The notes: generated by a model from the sequence alone, not told the origin. A stretch of 45,793 nucleotides of DNA from Thermoflexia bacterium (GCA_011192155.1 DUEK01000031.1:1-45793); one strand, 5' to 3'; positions 32,110 to 40,586 are shown, counted from the stretch's first letter. Program-made: numbers and translations.

Positions 32110-33531
32110 TCAGACATTTTCAGGTGCGACGCACTTTTCAGAAGTGCGTCGCACCTTTGTCACGGAGCGCAGACTGTGTACCAGTCCCCTTAGTTCCTCA
32201 ACGCGGGGAGCGCCGGGACTGATACGATCAACCTCATCCAACTCTCGAGCAGCCAGGTCGTATCGTTTGAGCCTGATGTACGCCACAGCCAGGGCTATAC
32301 GCGGGCCAGGCCGGCCAGGGGCGAAACCGGCCGCTTGTCTCAAGTGGATGGCGGCCAGGGACCACTTGTTCTGCTTGGCGTAGAGATCGCCTTGCGCCAA
32401 AAAGTCGGCCACGTTGCCGAGGCCGCGGTCGAGGCGTAGTAGAATCCGCCGCTTTTCAAATTTAAAGTCGTCCTCAAGTCGAAAGACCAGCAGGAGCATC
32501 AAAAAGGCGAAAAACGCGCCGACTCCGCCCGCGATCATGCCAAATCCCCTCTGCATGAACAATGCCAGCACAGACACGACAAACCCCAACACCGCGCTGA
32601 TCCAATAGACGTAATAAACCGGTCTCCAACGCAAGTACAACCCACTGAATACCGCCACTGAAACCAAGACAGGCAAAATGGCCGAAAAGAAATAGAGTCG
32701 CGGCAACAACTTGAGGGCGGCAGCAGCCACACCTGGTGGAACTTGGCCGGGCAGTCCGAGGTAGACGTGCAGCAAGTCAAATGGATCGGCGACGCCAACT
32801 TGTATGGCGACGTACATCAGCATCAGCCCAAATCCCGCCATACTCCCCAGCAAATTGGGCAACTGCAACGCCATCGCCAGCCACAGCCACTTGGAGCGCT
32901 TCTCCTGATACCGGAACTTGGTCCACAAACTTCCCCCGCAGGCTTTGCATTTGCGATCATCCGGCTCGGTTGGGGTCGCACAGTAGGGGCACAGGTACTC
33001 GTCATCGAACTCGCTTTGGGTTATGATTGGCGGCTCCGGCTCCGGCGCTGGCGGCAGATGATGGCTCTCCATCTCCTCGTGCAGCATGGCGGCGATTGAC
33101 GAAGCGGCCTCTTCATCATGCGCCGTTATAGGGGACTCTTGCTCTGGCGATGTTTGGCGGTCAAGCCCGCCTGCACGCAGCATAGCAGCGGCTGGCGAGA
33201 TGGGTGTTCTGGTACGCGCCACCACAGGCGACTCTGGCGCAACTGACTGTGCGATCTGCTGCCGCACCCACGCCAGTCCATTGCGCGCGTGAGCGTTATC
33301 AGGGTCGAGTGTGAGCACGTTCTCCAGGCAAATTTCCCGGTCTTCCAGGCCATCCACCACTCCACTCAACCACAGCCAGGCCGAAACGTTTCTCTCGTCC
33401 CGCTCTATGACGCGCATCAGCAAGTCGCGGGCGCGCTCGCGCTGGCCCGATTTGACCGCGCCGATGCCCTCACGCAGCAGGCCATCTACACTCTCTTGCC
33501 CCACAGCCGCACCTCTCCCACTGTTCTCCAT
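32110..33531 (-). CDS. TPR protein with zinc ribbon and membrane helices
   Basis: 473 residues. Residues about 13-100 form TPR units (GAVKSGQRERARDLLMRVIE, ENVLTLDPDNAHARNGLAWV). A zinc ribbon CPYC-x10-CKAC lies near 180-198, then four or five membrane helices (about 215-350) and a second TPR region (WSLAAIHLRQAAGFAPGRPG, AVAYIRLKRYDLAARELDEV). It has no enzyme motif, and fits a membrane scaffold. The last 13 or so residues (KVRRTSEKCVAPENV) are encoded by an inverted repeat at 32122-32156, so the C-terminus is probably recent and dispensable. Confidence 0.7.
   Translation of the reverse strand: MENSGRGAAVGQESVDGLLREGIGAVKSGQRERARDLLMRVIERDERNVSAWLWLSGVVDGLEDREICLENVLTLDPDNAHARNGLAWVRQQIAQSVAPESPVVARTRTPISPAAAMLRAGGLDRQTSPEQESPITAHDEEAASSIAAMLHEEMESHHLPPAPEPEPPIITQSEFDDEYLCPYCATPTEPDDRKCKACGGSLWTKFRYQEKRSKWLWLAMALQLPNLLGSMAGFGLMLMYVAIQVGVADPFDLLHVYLGLPGQVPPGVAAAALKLLPRLYFFSAILPVLVSVAVFSGLYLRWRPVYYVYWISAVLGFVVSVLALFMQRGFGMIAGGVGAFFAFLMLLLVFRLEDDFKFEKRRILLRLDRGLGNVADFLAQGDLYAKQNKWSLAAIHLRQAAGFAPGRPGPRIALAVAYIRLKRYDLAARELDEVDRISPGAPRVEELRGLVHSLRSVTKVRRTSEKCVAPENV
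32122..32156. repeat. REP-like hairpin at convergent gene ends
   Basis: Perfect 15-base inverted repeat (AGGTGCGACGCACTT at 32122-32136, complement at 32142-32156) with a 5-base loop. The plus-strand gene ends at 32091 just before it, and the minus-strand TPR gene reads through it to stop at 32110. It can serve as a bidirectional terminator although T-runs are short. Its GTGCGACGCAC core is typical of dispersed REP-like repeats. Confidence 0.65.
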
Positions 33532-33610
33532 TTACGGGTATTTTGCCACAGAAAGCGCAATTGGGCAACTCTGCCCAGCGGGGTCTGCTAAGAAACAGAT
33601 TTTTGGAAAA

Positions 33611-33670
33611 GCCCAAAACCCCGCCCTCGCTGTTTCTCGTAAAATGAAGGACACCATAGGGGTTTTGGGC
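33611..33670. repeat. 12-bp inverted repeat with long loop
   Basis: GCCCAAAACCCC (33611-33622) and its exact complement (33659-33670) enclose 36 bases. It lies between the glycosyltransferase stop (33700) and the TPR gene start (33531), both on the minus strand. It may terminate the glycosyltransferase message; the long loop makes an efficient intrinsic terminator doubtful. Confidence 0.45.
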
Positions 33671-33699
33671 GCTAACAAGGCAGAAGGTGAACGCCTGTA

Positions 33700-35367
33700 T
33701 CACCACAGGCCGTATAGCTGCACTTGCAGGCCATAAAAGTCCCAGCGGTTGAGCAGGTCGAGTTCTTCCTCCAGCGCGGGGGGAATCAAGCTATCTGGGT
33801 CGGTGTACCAATCGTGGCTATAGACCAGCCAGACGCGCCTGTGGCCGCGGGTGAGAGATCGCAGGCGAGGCAAGTCGCTGGCGGCCATCTTTGGCTCCAG
33901 GATACCGCGTTCGAACAAGTCCACCGGTACACCGTGCTCGGCCACCGGGCAGTTGTGAAGACGAAAGTAAAAATCGAAAGGTATCTGTACCCAGGTCGCG
34001 TTGAACAAGATCAAGTCATCGGGTTCCACCCGCCCCGCCACGAACGCGGCTGCGTCGTCCCATTGTTCCTTCTCAAAGTGAACGTAATACTCCCGCAGCG
34101 ATAGTCCGTTGACCGTCGCTATCATCAGAAGGGCGATCAGAACGTAGGGCCAATAGCGTAACTGCCTGATGCCGGCGGCCAGCAGCAGGTAGAGCGGGAT
34201 CGAGGCCCAGATCAACGTGCGATCGTAAAAGATGGGGCGGCGCAGGCTGACCAACCACTCGCCCACGAACGGCGTCAGGAAAATAACGAGTAATAACACC
34301 AGGCGCGCCGGACGGCGGCGCAGGCGGATCAATCCCAACAGCGCCAGCACCGCGTACAGTCCCCATACTACCTCAAGCCAGCGCGCCTGACGCGGCAAAA
34401 AGTCGCTCAAAAAAGCCCCGACCGTACCTGCAACAATCGGCCAGGTTGGCGCTGGGATCCAGAACTCGCGGTAGACGGACGTGGACTGGACAACAAAGGG
34501 AATGAGCCAGGGAATCCAGAGCAGGAGCACGCCCGCCTGGGCCACGAGCCAGTTGCGGAGCAAGTTGGAAGCTGCAAGTCGGGAGCGGATTAGGATCAAG
34601 CTCAAGACCAAGATGTTGGCAGCGATGGGGAAAAAGATGGCGGTGTTGTGGCTTAGAAGGGTGGCCGTGGTAAAGACAATATAGCTCAGCCAGGCCAGGT
34701 CAGTCTCGACGGTTGGCAACGGACGGCGACAACCGGCGGAGCGCCCGCCTCGCCAGACTCGCCACAAGTTTGTGAGCTGCCGGCCTAGCAGCGCCGTGGC
34801 CGAGCGGGAATCGGTAAGCAAGCGCATCAGCGCGTACAGGGCCAGCGATGCATTGAGCGCCAGCAGTGTGTACATGCGCGCCTCCTGGGCAAAGCGTACG
34901 TGGAAGGGAGAGAGAGCCAGAATCAGCGCAGCCAGCAGGCCAGTCTTTTCGTCGCCGTCGCTCAAACGACGACCCAGCAGATAGATGACGGGGATGGTAA
35001 ACGCGCCGAACAGGGCGGAGAGAGAGCGCGCGGTAGCGGCGCTATCACCCAAAATCATCCAAAAGTGGAGCAGCGTGTAGTAAAGCGGAGGGTGCTGATC
35101 AATGTTGACCAGCCAGCCGAGCATCTCTCCCACAAGCTGCCGGCCCATCCAGATGCTGAAGGCTTCATCGAGCCACAACCCCTTGCCGCCGATCTGGTAG
35201 AATCGCAAAAAGCCGCCCAGCGCTACGATTGCCGGCAGCAGGAGCGGGGTTGCGAAACGCGAACGGTTCTTGCTCAGGCCCCGAACTTGGCGAGCCTCCC
35301 CGCGTAGGCCATCGCCAGGGGCAACAGGTCGGTGTGGTGGATGTGTCCCAGTCCCCCGGCCATGCAC
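33700..35367 (-). CDS. Membrane glycosyltransferase, GT39/ArnT-PMT type
   Basis: About 525-555 residues. The first helix (LLLPAIVALGGFLRFYQIGG) leads to KGLWLDEAFSIWMGR, with the Asp-Glu pair that is catalytic in GT39/GT83-like enzymes, and HPPLYYTLLHFW. Nine to eleven further helices follow, with FAQEARMYTL (about residue 170) as in other family members. The C-terminal 120 residues are extracellular. It should move sugar from a polyprenyl carrier to an acceptor on the outer face. The start is uncertain: GTG 35367 with GGAG overlaps the mutase by 94 bases, while CTG 35277 at the mutase stop would give the more natural N-terminus. No ATG lies in between. Confidence 0.8.
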   Translation of the reverse strand: MHGRGTGTHPPHRPVAPGDGLRGEARQVRGLSKNRSRFATPLLLPAIVALGGFLRFYQIGGKGLWLDEAFSIWMGRQLVGEMLGWLVNIDQHPPLYYTLLHFWMILGDSAATARSLSALFGAFTIPVIYLLGRRLSDGDEKTGLLAALILALSPFHVRFAQEARMYTLLALNASLALYALMRLLTDSRSATALLGRQLTNLWRVWRGGRSAGCRRPLPTVETDLAWLSYIVFTTATLLSHNTAIFFPIAANILVLSLILIRSRLAASNLLRNWLVAQAGVLLLWIPWLIPFVVQSTSVYREFWIPAPTWPIVAGTVGAFLSDFLPRQARWLEVVWGLYAVLALLGLIRLRRRPARLVLLLVIFLTPFVGEWLVSLRRPIFYDRTLIWASIPLYLLLAAGIRQLRYWPYVLIALLMIATVNGLSLREYYVHFEKEQWDDAAAFVAGRVEPDDLILFNATWVQIPFDFYFRLHNCPVAEHGVPVDLFERGILEPKMAASDLPRLRSLTRGHRRVWLVYSHDWYTDPDSLIPPALEEELDLLNRWDFYGLQVQLYGLW

Positions 35368-36482
35368 GGTCTTTCTCCAAACTCTTGCACACCGTCGCGC
35401 CGAATGTACTTTGACCACAGTAGCAGTGGCAGTTCGTGCCAACTGTGCGCCTTTAACGCTGCAGGGGTGGAGTGATCGCCCGTGACGATGACCACATCCG
35501 GTGCCAGAGCCAGCATATCTGGCAACGCTGCATCGAGGCACTCTATCACCTTTGCCTTGGCGTCAAAATCCCCATCCTCTCCTCGACTGTCGGTCTTTTT
35601 GACGTGGAAGAAGAAAAAGTCATAGTCGGCCCAGTGTTGTTTGAGAGTCTCGACCTCGCTCTCAATGGTCTCGCCCGTGGGCAGCACATCCATCCCGGTC
35701 AGTTTAGCCACGCCTCGATACATCGGATAGGTGGCAATGGCCCCGCAGCGCAGTTTGTAGATGTCTGGCATCAGGGGCAATCCCGGATCCTTAGCAATGC
35801 CGCGCAGGTTGCAGCCGTTGGCCGGGTGTTCATCCGCCAAGATTTTCCGCGCTTCTGCCATCCACTGATTGACAAGTTCCGCCGTGTGAGTCGCCTCGGG
35901 CCGCAGCGGTTCGACCGGCAGCGGCGGCTTGCCCACCTGCTGAGGATCGGTCTCGGTCAGGCCATCGTACAGTTCTTTCCCCCGCAGCGTCAGCACAAAG
36001 CGGTATTCCTTCACCGGCTCGACGAATATCTCATCCACGCCCGGCAGCCGAATCTGGCGCAGCTTTTCGCACAATTGAGCGCCGACTTTTGTGGGGATGC
36101 GGCCAGCGCGCCGGTCGGTGATCAAGCCCTGGGAATCCAAAGTGCAAAAGTTGCCGCGCGCCGCCAGATCGTCGGGTTGCAGGTCAAAGCCAATGCCCAG
36201 CGCCTCTAGCACCCCGCGCCCGATTTCGTACTGCAATGGGTCGTAGCCAAAAAGCGACAGGTGCCCCGGCCCGCTGCCCGGGGTGACGCCCAGCGCGACG
36301 GGCGTGCTCATGCCACAGATGGAGCGCGCAGCCAGGGCGTCGAGGTTGGGGGTGTGGGCAGCTTCCAGTTCTGTGGGGCCATCCGGCGTCAGCGGCAGCC
36401 CTCCAACGCCATCCAATACCAGCAAGAGAATCTTGGACTGGCCCTCAATCGCCAACTCGCGCATCAAATCCAAATCGGCCAT
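35274..36482 (-). CDS. apgM: 2,3-bisphosphoglycerate-independent phosphoglycerate mutase, archaeal type
   Basis: 402 residues from ATG 36482, which has AAGGAG six bases before it. LLLVLDGVGGLP at the start (metal Asp), HTPNLDALAARSICGM (near 45), SGPGHLSLFGYDP (Ser and His) and VTGDHSTPAALKAHSWHELPLLLW (near 335-360) place it in the alkaline-phosphatase-superfamily ApgM group rather than GpmI. It interconverts 3- and 2-phosphoglycerate in glycolysis. This version is usual in Archaea and some Chloroflexota. Its neighbours are an ABC ATPase upstream and a glycosyltransferase downstream, which overlap only loosely in function. Confidence 0.92.
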   Translation of the reverse strand: MADLDLMRELAIEGQSKILLLVLDGVGGLPLTPDGPTELEAAHTPNLDALAARSICGMSTPVALGVTPGSGPGHLSLFGYDPLQYEIGRGVLEALGIGFDLQPDDLAARGNFCTLDSQGLITDRRAGRIPTKVGAQLCEKLRQIRLPGVDEIFVEPVKEYRFVLTLRGKELYDGLTETDPQQVGKPPLPVEPLRPEATHTAELVNQWMAEARKILADEHPANGCNLRGIAKDPGLPLMPDIYKLRCGAIATYPMYRGVAKLTGMDVLPTGETIESEVETLKQHWADYDFFFFHVKKTDSRGEDGDFDAKAKVIECLDAALPDMLALAPDVVIVTGDHSTPAALKAHSWHELPLLLWSKYIRRDGVQEFGERPCMAGGLGHIHHTDLLPLAMAYAGRLAKFGA

Positions 36483-36504
36483 CGTTGCTCCTTCCAGAAG
36501 GAAA

Positions 36505-36541
36505 CAAGTAGACAAGGAAAACCATCTCCCTTGTCTACTTG
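36505..36541 (-). terminator. Stem-loop after ABC ATPase gene
   Basis: Perfect 13-base inverted repeat (CAAGTAGACAAGG at 36505-36517, complement at 36529-36541) with an 11-base loop, 18 bases past the ATPase stop and 23 bases before the mutase start on the minus strand. The downstream T-run is weak, so it is likely a partial terminator or mRNA 3'-end structure. Confidence 0.6.
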
Positions 36542-36558
36542 CTTATCTACCTATTCCC

Positions 36559-37659
36559 CTACCGAATCGCCGCTTGCGTCTGCTTATCGAAAACGTGCAT
36601 ACGATCCATATTCAAGGCAACCTGTATTGTGTTGCCCACCCGCGCGTTCGTGCGCGGGTCAAAGCGACCGAGGAGTTGCGCGTGCTCCGTCACCAGGTAG
36701 ACCACGACCTCGTTGCCCATCAACTCGGTGACGTCCACTTTAGCCTCCAGCATTGCCTTGCTGATATCTGGCGGGGCGTATTCCGGGTCGTGAACATCCT
36801 CGGGCCGAATGCCAAATATGACTCGTTCGCCTAGATGCCGGCGATACACGTCCGCCTTGGGTTCAGGAACTTGCAGGCTAAAGCCCTCGCAAGCCACGAT
36901 CAGCTTGCCATCCCGCTCCATCAACTGGGCCTCCAAAAAGTTCATAGACGGGCTGCCGATAAAGCCGGCGACAAAGAGATTGACGGGCATGTCGTAGAGG
37001 TTCTGGGGGGTGTCTATCTGCTGCAAGAGGCCATCGTTCATCACGGCGATGCGGGTACCCATCGTCATGGCCTCAACCTGGTCGTGGGTCACGTAAATGA
37101 AGGTTGTCTCTAGGCGCTGGTGGAGCTTGCTGATCTCGGCGCGGGCCTGCACGCGCAGCTTGGCGTCCAGGTTGGAGAGCGGCTCGTCCATCAAAAAGAC
37201 ATAAGGCTCACGCACGATGGCGCGGCCTACCGCCACACGCTGCCGCTGGCCGCCGGATAGCTGCTTGGGCTTGCGATCCAACAGATTCCCAATGCCTAAA
37301 ATATCGGCCGCCTCCTGGACGCGCCGCTGTATCTCCTGCTTGGGCGTCCTGCGCAGTTTGAGGCTAAAGGCCATGTTGTCATAGACCGACATGTGGGGAT
37401 AGAGCGCGTAGGATTGAAAGACCATAGCAATGTCCCTATCCTTGGGCGGCACATCGTTGACCAGCCGGTCGCCGATGTAGATGTTACCCTCAGTGATCTC
37501 TTCCAGTCCGGCCAGCAGGCGCAAGGAGGTAGTCTTGCCGCAGCCCGAGGGGCCGACAAAGACCAGAAATTCCTTGTCGGGGATTTGAATGTCGAGGTCG
37601 TTGACCGCGACAACGTCGCCAAATTTTTTAGTTACGTGTTCATATGTTACGCTCGCCAT
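36559..37659 (-). CDS. Sugar-type ABC transporter ATPase (MalK/UgpC/MsmK type)
   Basis: 366 residues, full length for the family. Walker A GPSGCGKTTS, Q-loop MVFQSYALYPHMSV, signature LSGGQRQRVAVGRAI, Walker B VFLMDEPLSNLDA and switch His VTHDQVEAMTM, followed by the regulatory TOBE/OB domain (about 235-366, with SPSMNFLEAQL and FGIRPEDV). These ATPases can serve several sugar importers. There is no permease or sugar-binding protein nearby, so it is an orphan multitask ATPase. AAGGAG precedes the ATG. The DeoR-type regulator gene lies immediately upstream on the same strand. Confidence 0.92.
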   Translation of the reverse strand: MASVTYEHVTKKFGDVVAVNDLDIQIPDKEFLVFVGPSGCGKTTSLRLLAGLEEITEGNIYIGDRLVNDVPPKDRDIAMVFQSYALYPHMSVYDNMAFSLKLRRTPKQEIQRRVQEAADILGIGNLLDRKPKQLSGGQRQRVAVGRAIVREPYVFLMDEPLSNLDAKLRVQARAEISKLHQRLETTFIYVTHDQVEAMTMGTRIAVMNDGLLQQIDTPQNLYDMPVNLFVAGFIGSPSMNFLEAQLMERDGKLIVACEGFSLQVPEPKADVYRRHLGERVIFGIRPEDVHDPEYAPPDISKAMLEAKVDVTELMGNEVVVYLVTEHAQLLGRFDPRTNARVGNTIQVALNMDRMHVFDKQTQAAIR

Positions 37660-37716
37660 TTGGTTCTCCTTTTCGATTAACTCTAGTCTTTCGCTCCTTC
37701 TACCGTGTATTCAAAA

Positions 37717-38487
37717 TTATGCCAAAACAACTCGCACGCCAGACTCGCTCAAGTCCCACAAGGGATGCGAAGGCGCCTCGCGCGCCGTGACAACAACGTC
37801 GGCATCGGAAGCGGGCGCGATATAGGCGGCCGCTGCCTGGCCCACCCGCTCCGGCGACACCATGACAACAATTTGAGAACCAATCTCTAATAACGTCCGC
37901 GCTACCTCCGCCTGCGGGAGGCTATCGTCGGTCAGACCGTCCACAGCACTGACGCCATCCAGTTCCAGGATGACGCGGTCGGCCCGCAAGTTAGAGAGCG
38001 CCTCTCGGACCAACTGGCCCACCAACCCCGCGTCGCGTCTCTCGGCCTGCCCGCCTGTGACGATCAGTGTATGCGGCGTGTTGGCGGCGACCCAGTGAGC
38101 TACTTCCAACCCATTGGTAATGATGGTAAGCGGCGAGAGCGCGGTCGAGCAGCGCGCTACCTCGAGCGGGAGCCGCCCAGGGCCGAGAAAGATGGTTTCG
38201 CCAGCGGTCATCATCTTGGCCGCAGCCTGGCCGATGCGCGCCTCCTGGGTTGTATGGGGGGAGCGGGCGCTCTCCGGAGCGGGTTCCTTGACGGCCACAG
38301 CCCCGCCGTGTACTCGCTGCACTTTGCCTTGCTCTTCCAATGCCGTCAGGTCGCGCCGGACAGTCGCGGTGTCCACGTCAAACTGGTTCGCCAGGTCTGC
38401 GACGCGGGCGTCACCGTTTTGCGTCACCTTCTTGGCGATAGCGGCGCGTCTGGCAGCAGTCAGTGTGGGCGAAGAACGTTGTCTCAT
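37717..38487 (-). CDS. DeoR-family transcriptional regulator
   Basis: 256 residues from ATG 38487. The helix-turn-helix is RVADLANQFDVDTATVRRDL near 28-50, with EEQGKVQRVHGGAV ending the winged domain. The sensor domain has FLGPGRLPLEVARCS (phosphosugar-binding loop), IITNGLEVAHW and VILELDGVSAVDGLTDDSLPQAEVA. Such proteins are usually repressors released by a phosphosugar. The start sits seven bases after the -10 box, so the message would be leaderless. Repeated AATCGCGCA elements in the promoter suggest that the protein represses its own gene and perhaps the ATPase and mutase genes downstream. Confidence 0.85.
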   Translation of the reverse strand: MRQRSSPTLTAARRAAIAKKVTQNGDARVADLANQFDVDTATVRRDLTALEEQGKVQRVHGGAVAVKEPAPESARSPHTTQEARIGQAAAKMMTAGETIFLGPGRLPLEVARCSTALSPLTIITNGLEVAHWVAANTPHTLIVTGGQAERRDAGLVGQLVREALSNLRADRVILELDGVSAVDGLTDDSLPQAEVARTLLEIGSQIVVMVSPERVGQAAAAYIAPASDADVVVTAREAPSHPLWDLSESGVRVVLA

Positions 38488-38494
38488 ATCCGCC

Positions 38495-38523
38495 AGTTTA
38501 CCACATTGTGCGCGATTTGTCAA
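38495..38523 (-). promoter_or_regulatory. Promoter of DeoR-type gene, leaderless
   Basis: Minus-strand TTGACA (38518-38523, perfect) and TAAACT (38495-38500, 5/6 to consensus) separated by 17 bases. Only GGCGGAT stands between the -10 box and the ATG at 38487, placing the start site on or within a base or two of the A of ATG. Confidence 0.8.
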
Positions 38524-38559
38524 TGCTTTGTGCGCGATATTGCGCGATATTGCGCGATT
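38509..38559 (-). promoter_or_regulatory. Operator: four phased AATCGCGCA-type repeats
   Basis: The minus-strand motif ATCGCGCA occurs at 38509-38517, 38531-38539, 38541-38549 and 38551-38559, spaced 22, 10 and 10 bases, i.e. on one face of the helix. A degenerate fifth copy (TTGCGCAA) lies at 38571. One unit lies in the -35/-10 spacer, the others just upstream of the -35 box, which fits repressor binding that blocks RNA polymerase. DeoR-family repressors often use direct repeats. Confidence 0.65.
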
Positions 38560-38586
38560 TGGCGGCGAAATTGCGCAAAGTTGTAG

Positions 38587-38626
38587 AAAAAAAACCAAAG
38601 GCTTTCGGAAAATCTTTAGGGTTTGG
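38587..38626 (-). terminator. Intrinsic terminator of pyrD
   Basis: Fifteen bases after the pyrD stop, the minus strand reads CCAAACCCTAAAG, a loop region, then CTTTGG and a run of eight T (38587-38594). The stem is imperfect (CCAAA with TTTGG, plus an internal TTT/AAA), but position and T-run are good. Confidence 0.7.
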
Positions 38627-38640
38627 AGCGAGGGTAAAGA

Positions 38641-39594
38641 TCAACCGGAGAACTGAAGCGCCTTCCCACGAAACGCTTCCAGGTCGTCGTACTCGTGGCG
38701 CTCCATATAATCCTGAATTTCATCACACACATTCTGAAAGACCTCTGTCCCCCGGCGGCTAACTGCTGAGCCAATGCCGACAGCGGTCGCGCCGACGAGC
38801 ACCATCTCCACAGCGTCCCGCCCGGTCGTCACGCCGCCCACGGCTATCACCGGCGCGTCCACCGCGCGGCAGATATCGCGCACGCAGCGCACAGCAATGG
38901 GGCGTATGGCCGGGCCACTCAGTCCACCCGTGCCGTGGGCCAGCACCGGCCGGCCGGTCTCTACATCCAGGATAATGCCCGGCCCCAGCGTGTTGATGGC
39001 CGTGATGCCGTCCGCCCCGGCATCCACCACCGCCCGCGCGATTTTTGTCACGTCAGTCACATTGGGCGAGAGTTTTAGCAAGATCGGGATGTCGGTATTC
39101 TGCTTCACCTGGCGTGTGACCTGGGCTGCAACATAAGGATCGGCGGCAAACATCAATCGGTAGAGATCGTCAATGTTGGGGCAAGAGATATTGACCTCAA
39201 TCAGGTCCGGTTCGGCCTCAGAGATAAAACGAGCGATGGCGCCAAAACCATAGATGGTCTCGGCAAAAATACTGGCGATGACGGGCACTCCCAAGGGGGC
39301 CAGTTGCTCCTTGGCGGCTCGAATTTCTTCGGCCAGCACCTCAACGCCGGGATTGGAGAGGCCCACAGCGTTGATCAGCCCCTGCCCCCAGTCCAGCACC
39401 ACCGGGTTGTGGTAGCCGGGCCGGGGCTTGAGACTGCACGATTTGGTGGTGATAGCCCCCGCACCGCTTTGCGCCACGCGTACCATCACCTCGTGGCTCA
39501 GTCCCAAGATGCCCGAGGCCAGGACGGTGGGGTTAGGCAGGCGGACGCCACACAGGATAGTAGATAGATCAGGTGCGGATTGCCGCTCATGCAT
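38641..39594 (-). CDS. pyrD: Dihydroorotate dehydrogenase, class 1B
   Basis: 317 residues from ATG 39594; a GTG lies one codon upstream. LPNPTVLASGILG starts the FMN barrel; ITTKSCSLKPRPGYHNP (FMN Lys), GLSNPGVEVLAEE, VNISCPNID (catalytic Cys, class 1) and GGLSGPAIRPIAVRCV are all present. VIAVGGVTTGRDAVEMVLVGATAVGIGSA closes the phosphate site. The enzyme oxidises dihydroorotate to orotate in pyrimidine synthesis. Class 1B works with the Fe-S/FAD subunit PyrK, not found here. The gene lies 84 bases after pyrF, and is followed by a terminator. Confidence 0.93.
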   Translation of the reverse strand: MHERQSAPDLSTILCGVRLPNPTVLASGILGLSHEVMVRVAQSGAGAITTKSCSLKPRPGYHNPVVLDWGQGLINAVGLSNPGVEVLAEEIRAAKEQLAPLGVPVIASIFAETIYGFGAIARFISEAEPDLIEVNISCPNIDDLYRLMFAADPYVAAQVTRQVKQNTDIPILLKLSPNVTDVTKIARAVVDAGADGITAINTLGPGIILDVETGRPVLAHGTGGLSGPAIRPIAVRCVRDICRAVDAPVIAVGGVTTGRDAVEMVLVGATAVGIGSAVSRRGTEVFQNVCDEIQDYMERHEYDDLEAFRGKALQFSG

Positions 39595-39678
39595 CACACG
39601 TCATGTCTCGCCCAGACAAGTCAAGACTGCGGTGTATTGATCGGGTGCGATTGTCGAATAGTTGGATGGGTAGTCGGT

Positions 39679-40533
39679 TCATAGGTTAGCCTCCCGAACC
39701 TGGTTGATTTGGTCGCGCAGGATCAGAGCGACGGCGCGGGCGGACTCGGCAAAGTCTGGTCCCGACGAGGCGTAGATGATGCCGCGCGATGAATTGATGA
39801 CCGGGCCAAGCCCATCTGTTGTGGGGCCATGCGTGACGGCCGCTGCCAAGTCACCTCCCTGCGCGCCGACGCCCGGAATGAGGAACGGCAGGTCTGGGGC
39901 GATTTCTCTCAAGCGCGCCAGCTCGTCAGGATATGTGGCTCCGACCACTAGCCCGCAGGCGCCTGGATGCTGCGCGTCCCACCGGTTAGCCAGGCGGGCC
40001 ACTTCCTCGTACAGCGGGCAGCCGTCCGCCAGGCGGCCATCCGTCAGGCGGGTGTCTACGATGCAATCCTGCAAGTCTGGGGCGGAAGGGTTGGAGGTGC
40101 GGGCCAGGAGAAAAATACCCCGGTCGCCCCACTCCAGGAAGGGCCGCGGCCCGTCCAGTCCCAGGTATGGGTTAGCCGTGCAGGCGTCCACGCCCAACAT
40201 CTCAAAGGCGGCGCGAGCATAAGCTGCAGCCGTGTGCCCAATGTCGTTGAACTTGGCATCGAGGATAACAGGCAGGTAGTCGGGGATCGCGGCGACGAGA
40301 GTTTGGAGCGCGCGTAGCCCCGCCGGCCCCTCCGCCAGCCAAAAAGCCAGGTTGGGTTTGTAGGCACAGGCCAGGTCTGCGGTGGCCTCGACTATGGCGC
40401 GGGCAAAGGCCAGCAGCGGGCTTGCGGCGCTCAACACAGCCTCCGGCAGCCGTTCCAGTACCGGATCAAGTCCGACGCAGAGCCAGGAGTTGTTGGTTTG
40501 TTGAGACATCTTGAGTTTGTGTATAAATGTCAT
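39679..40533 (-). CDS. pyrF: Orotidine 5'-phosphate decarboxylase, type 2
   Basis: 284 residues from ATG 40533 with AAAGGGGG five bases before it. SWLCVGLDPVLERLP near the start, the catalytic VILDAKFNDIGHTAAAYA (DxKxxD-type charge network, about 90) and PFLIPGVGAQGGDLAAA (about 220) followed by INSSRGIIYAS identify the larger, type 2 (mycobacterial/myxococcal-like) PyrF. It converts OMP to UMP. The message starts about 137 bases upstream and contains an intrinsic terminator just before the ribosome site, so expression is probably attenuated. Confidence 0.93.
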   Translation of the reverse strand: MTFIHKLKMSQQTNNSWLCVGLDPVLERLPEAVLSAASPLLAFARAIVEATADLACAYKPNLAFWLAEGPAGLRALQTLVAAIPDYLPVILDAKFNDIGHTAAAYARAAFEMLGVDACTANPYLGLDGPRPFLEWGDRGIFLLARTSNPSAPDLQDCIVDTRLTDGRLADGCPLYEEVARLANRWDAQHPGACGLVVGATYPDELARLREIAPDLPFLIPGVGAQGGDLAAAVTHGPTTDGLGPVINSSRGIIYASSGPDFAESARAVALILRDQINQVREANL

Positions 40534-40554
40534 TTGGCCCCCTTTCATACAAAA

Positions 40555-40586
40555 AAAGACCTTTGGATAAGTATCCAAAGGTCTTT
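40555..40586 (-). terminator. Attenuator terminator before pyrF
   Basis: Perfect 15-base inverted repeat (AAAGACCTTTGGATA at 40555-40569, complement at 40572-40586), followed on the minus strand by a run of T (40551-40557) and, nine bases later, by the pyrF ribosome site. A strong intrinsic terminator between a strong promoter and a biosynthetic gene is the hallmark of attenuation. No PyrR-binding consensus was recognised. Confidence 0.8.

Noticed and set aside
38509-38559. CRISPR-like short array
   Set aside because: Units are 8-9 bases with 10-base periodicity and overlap a promoter; no repeat-spacer structure and no cas genes.
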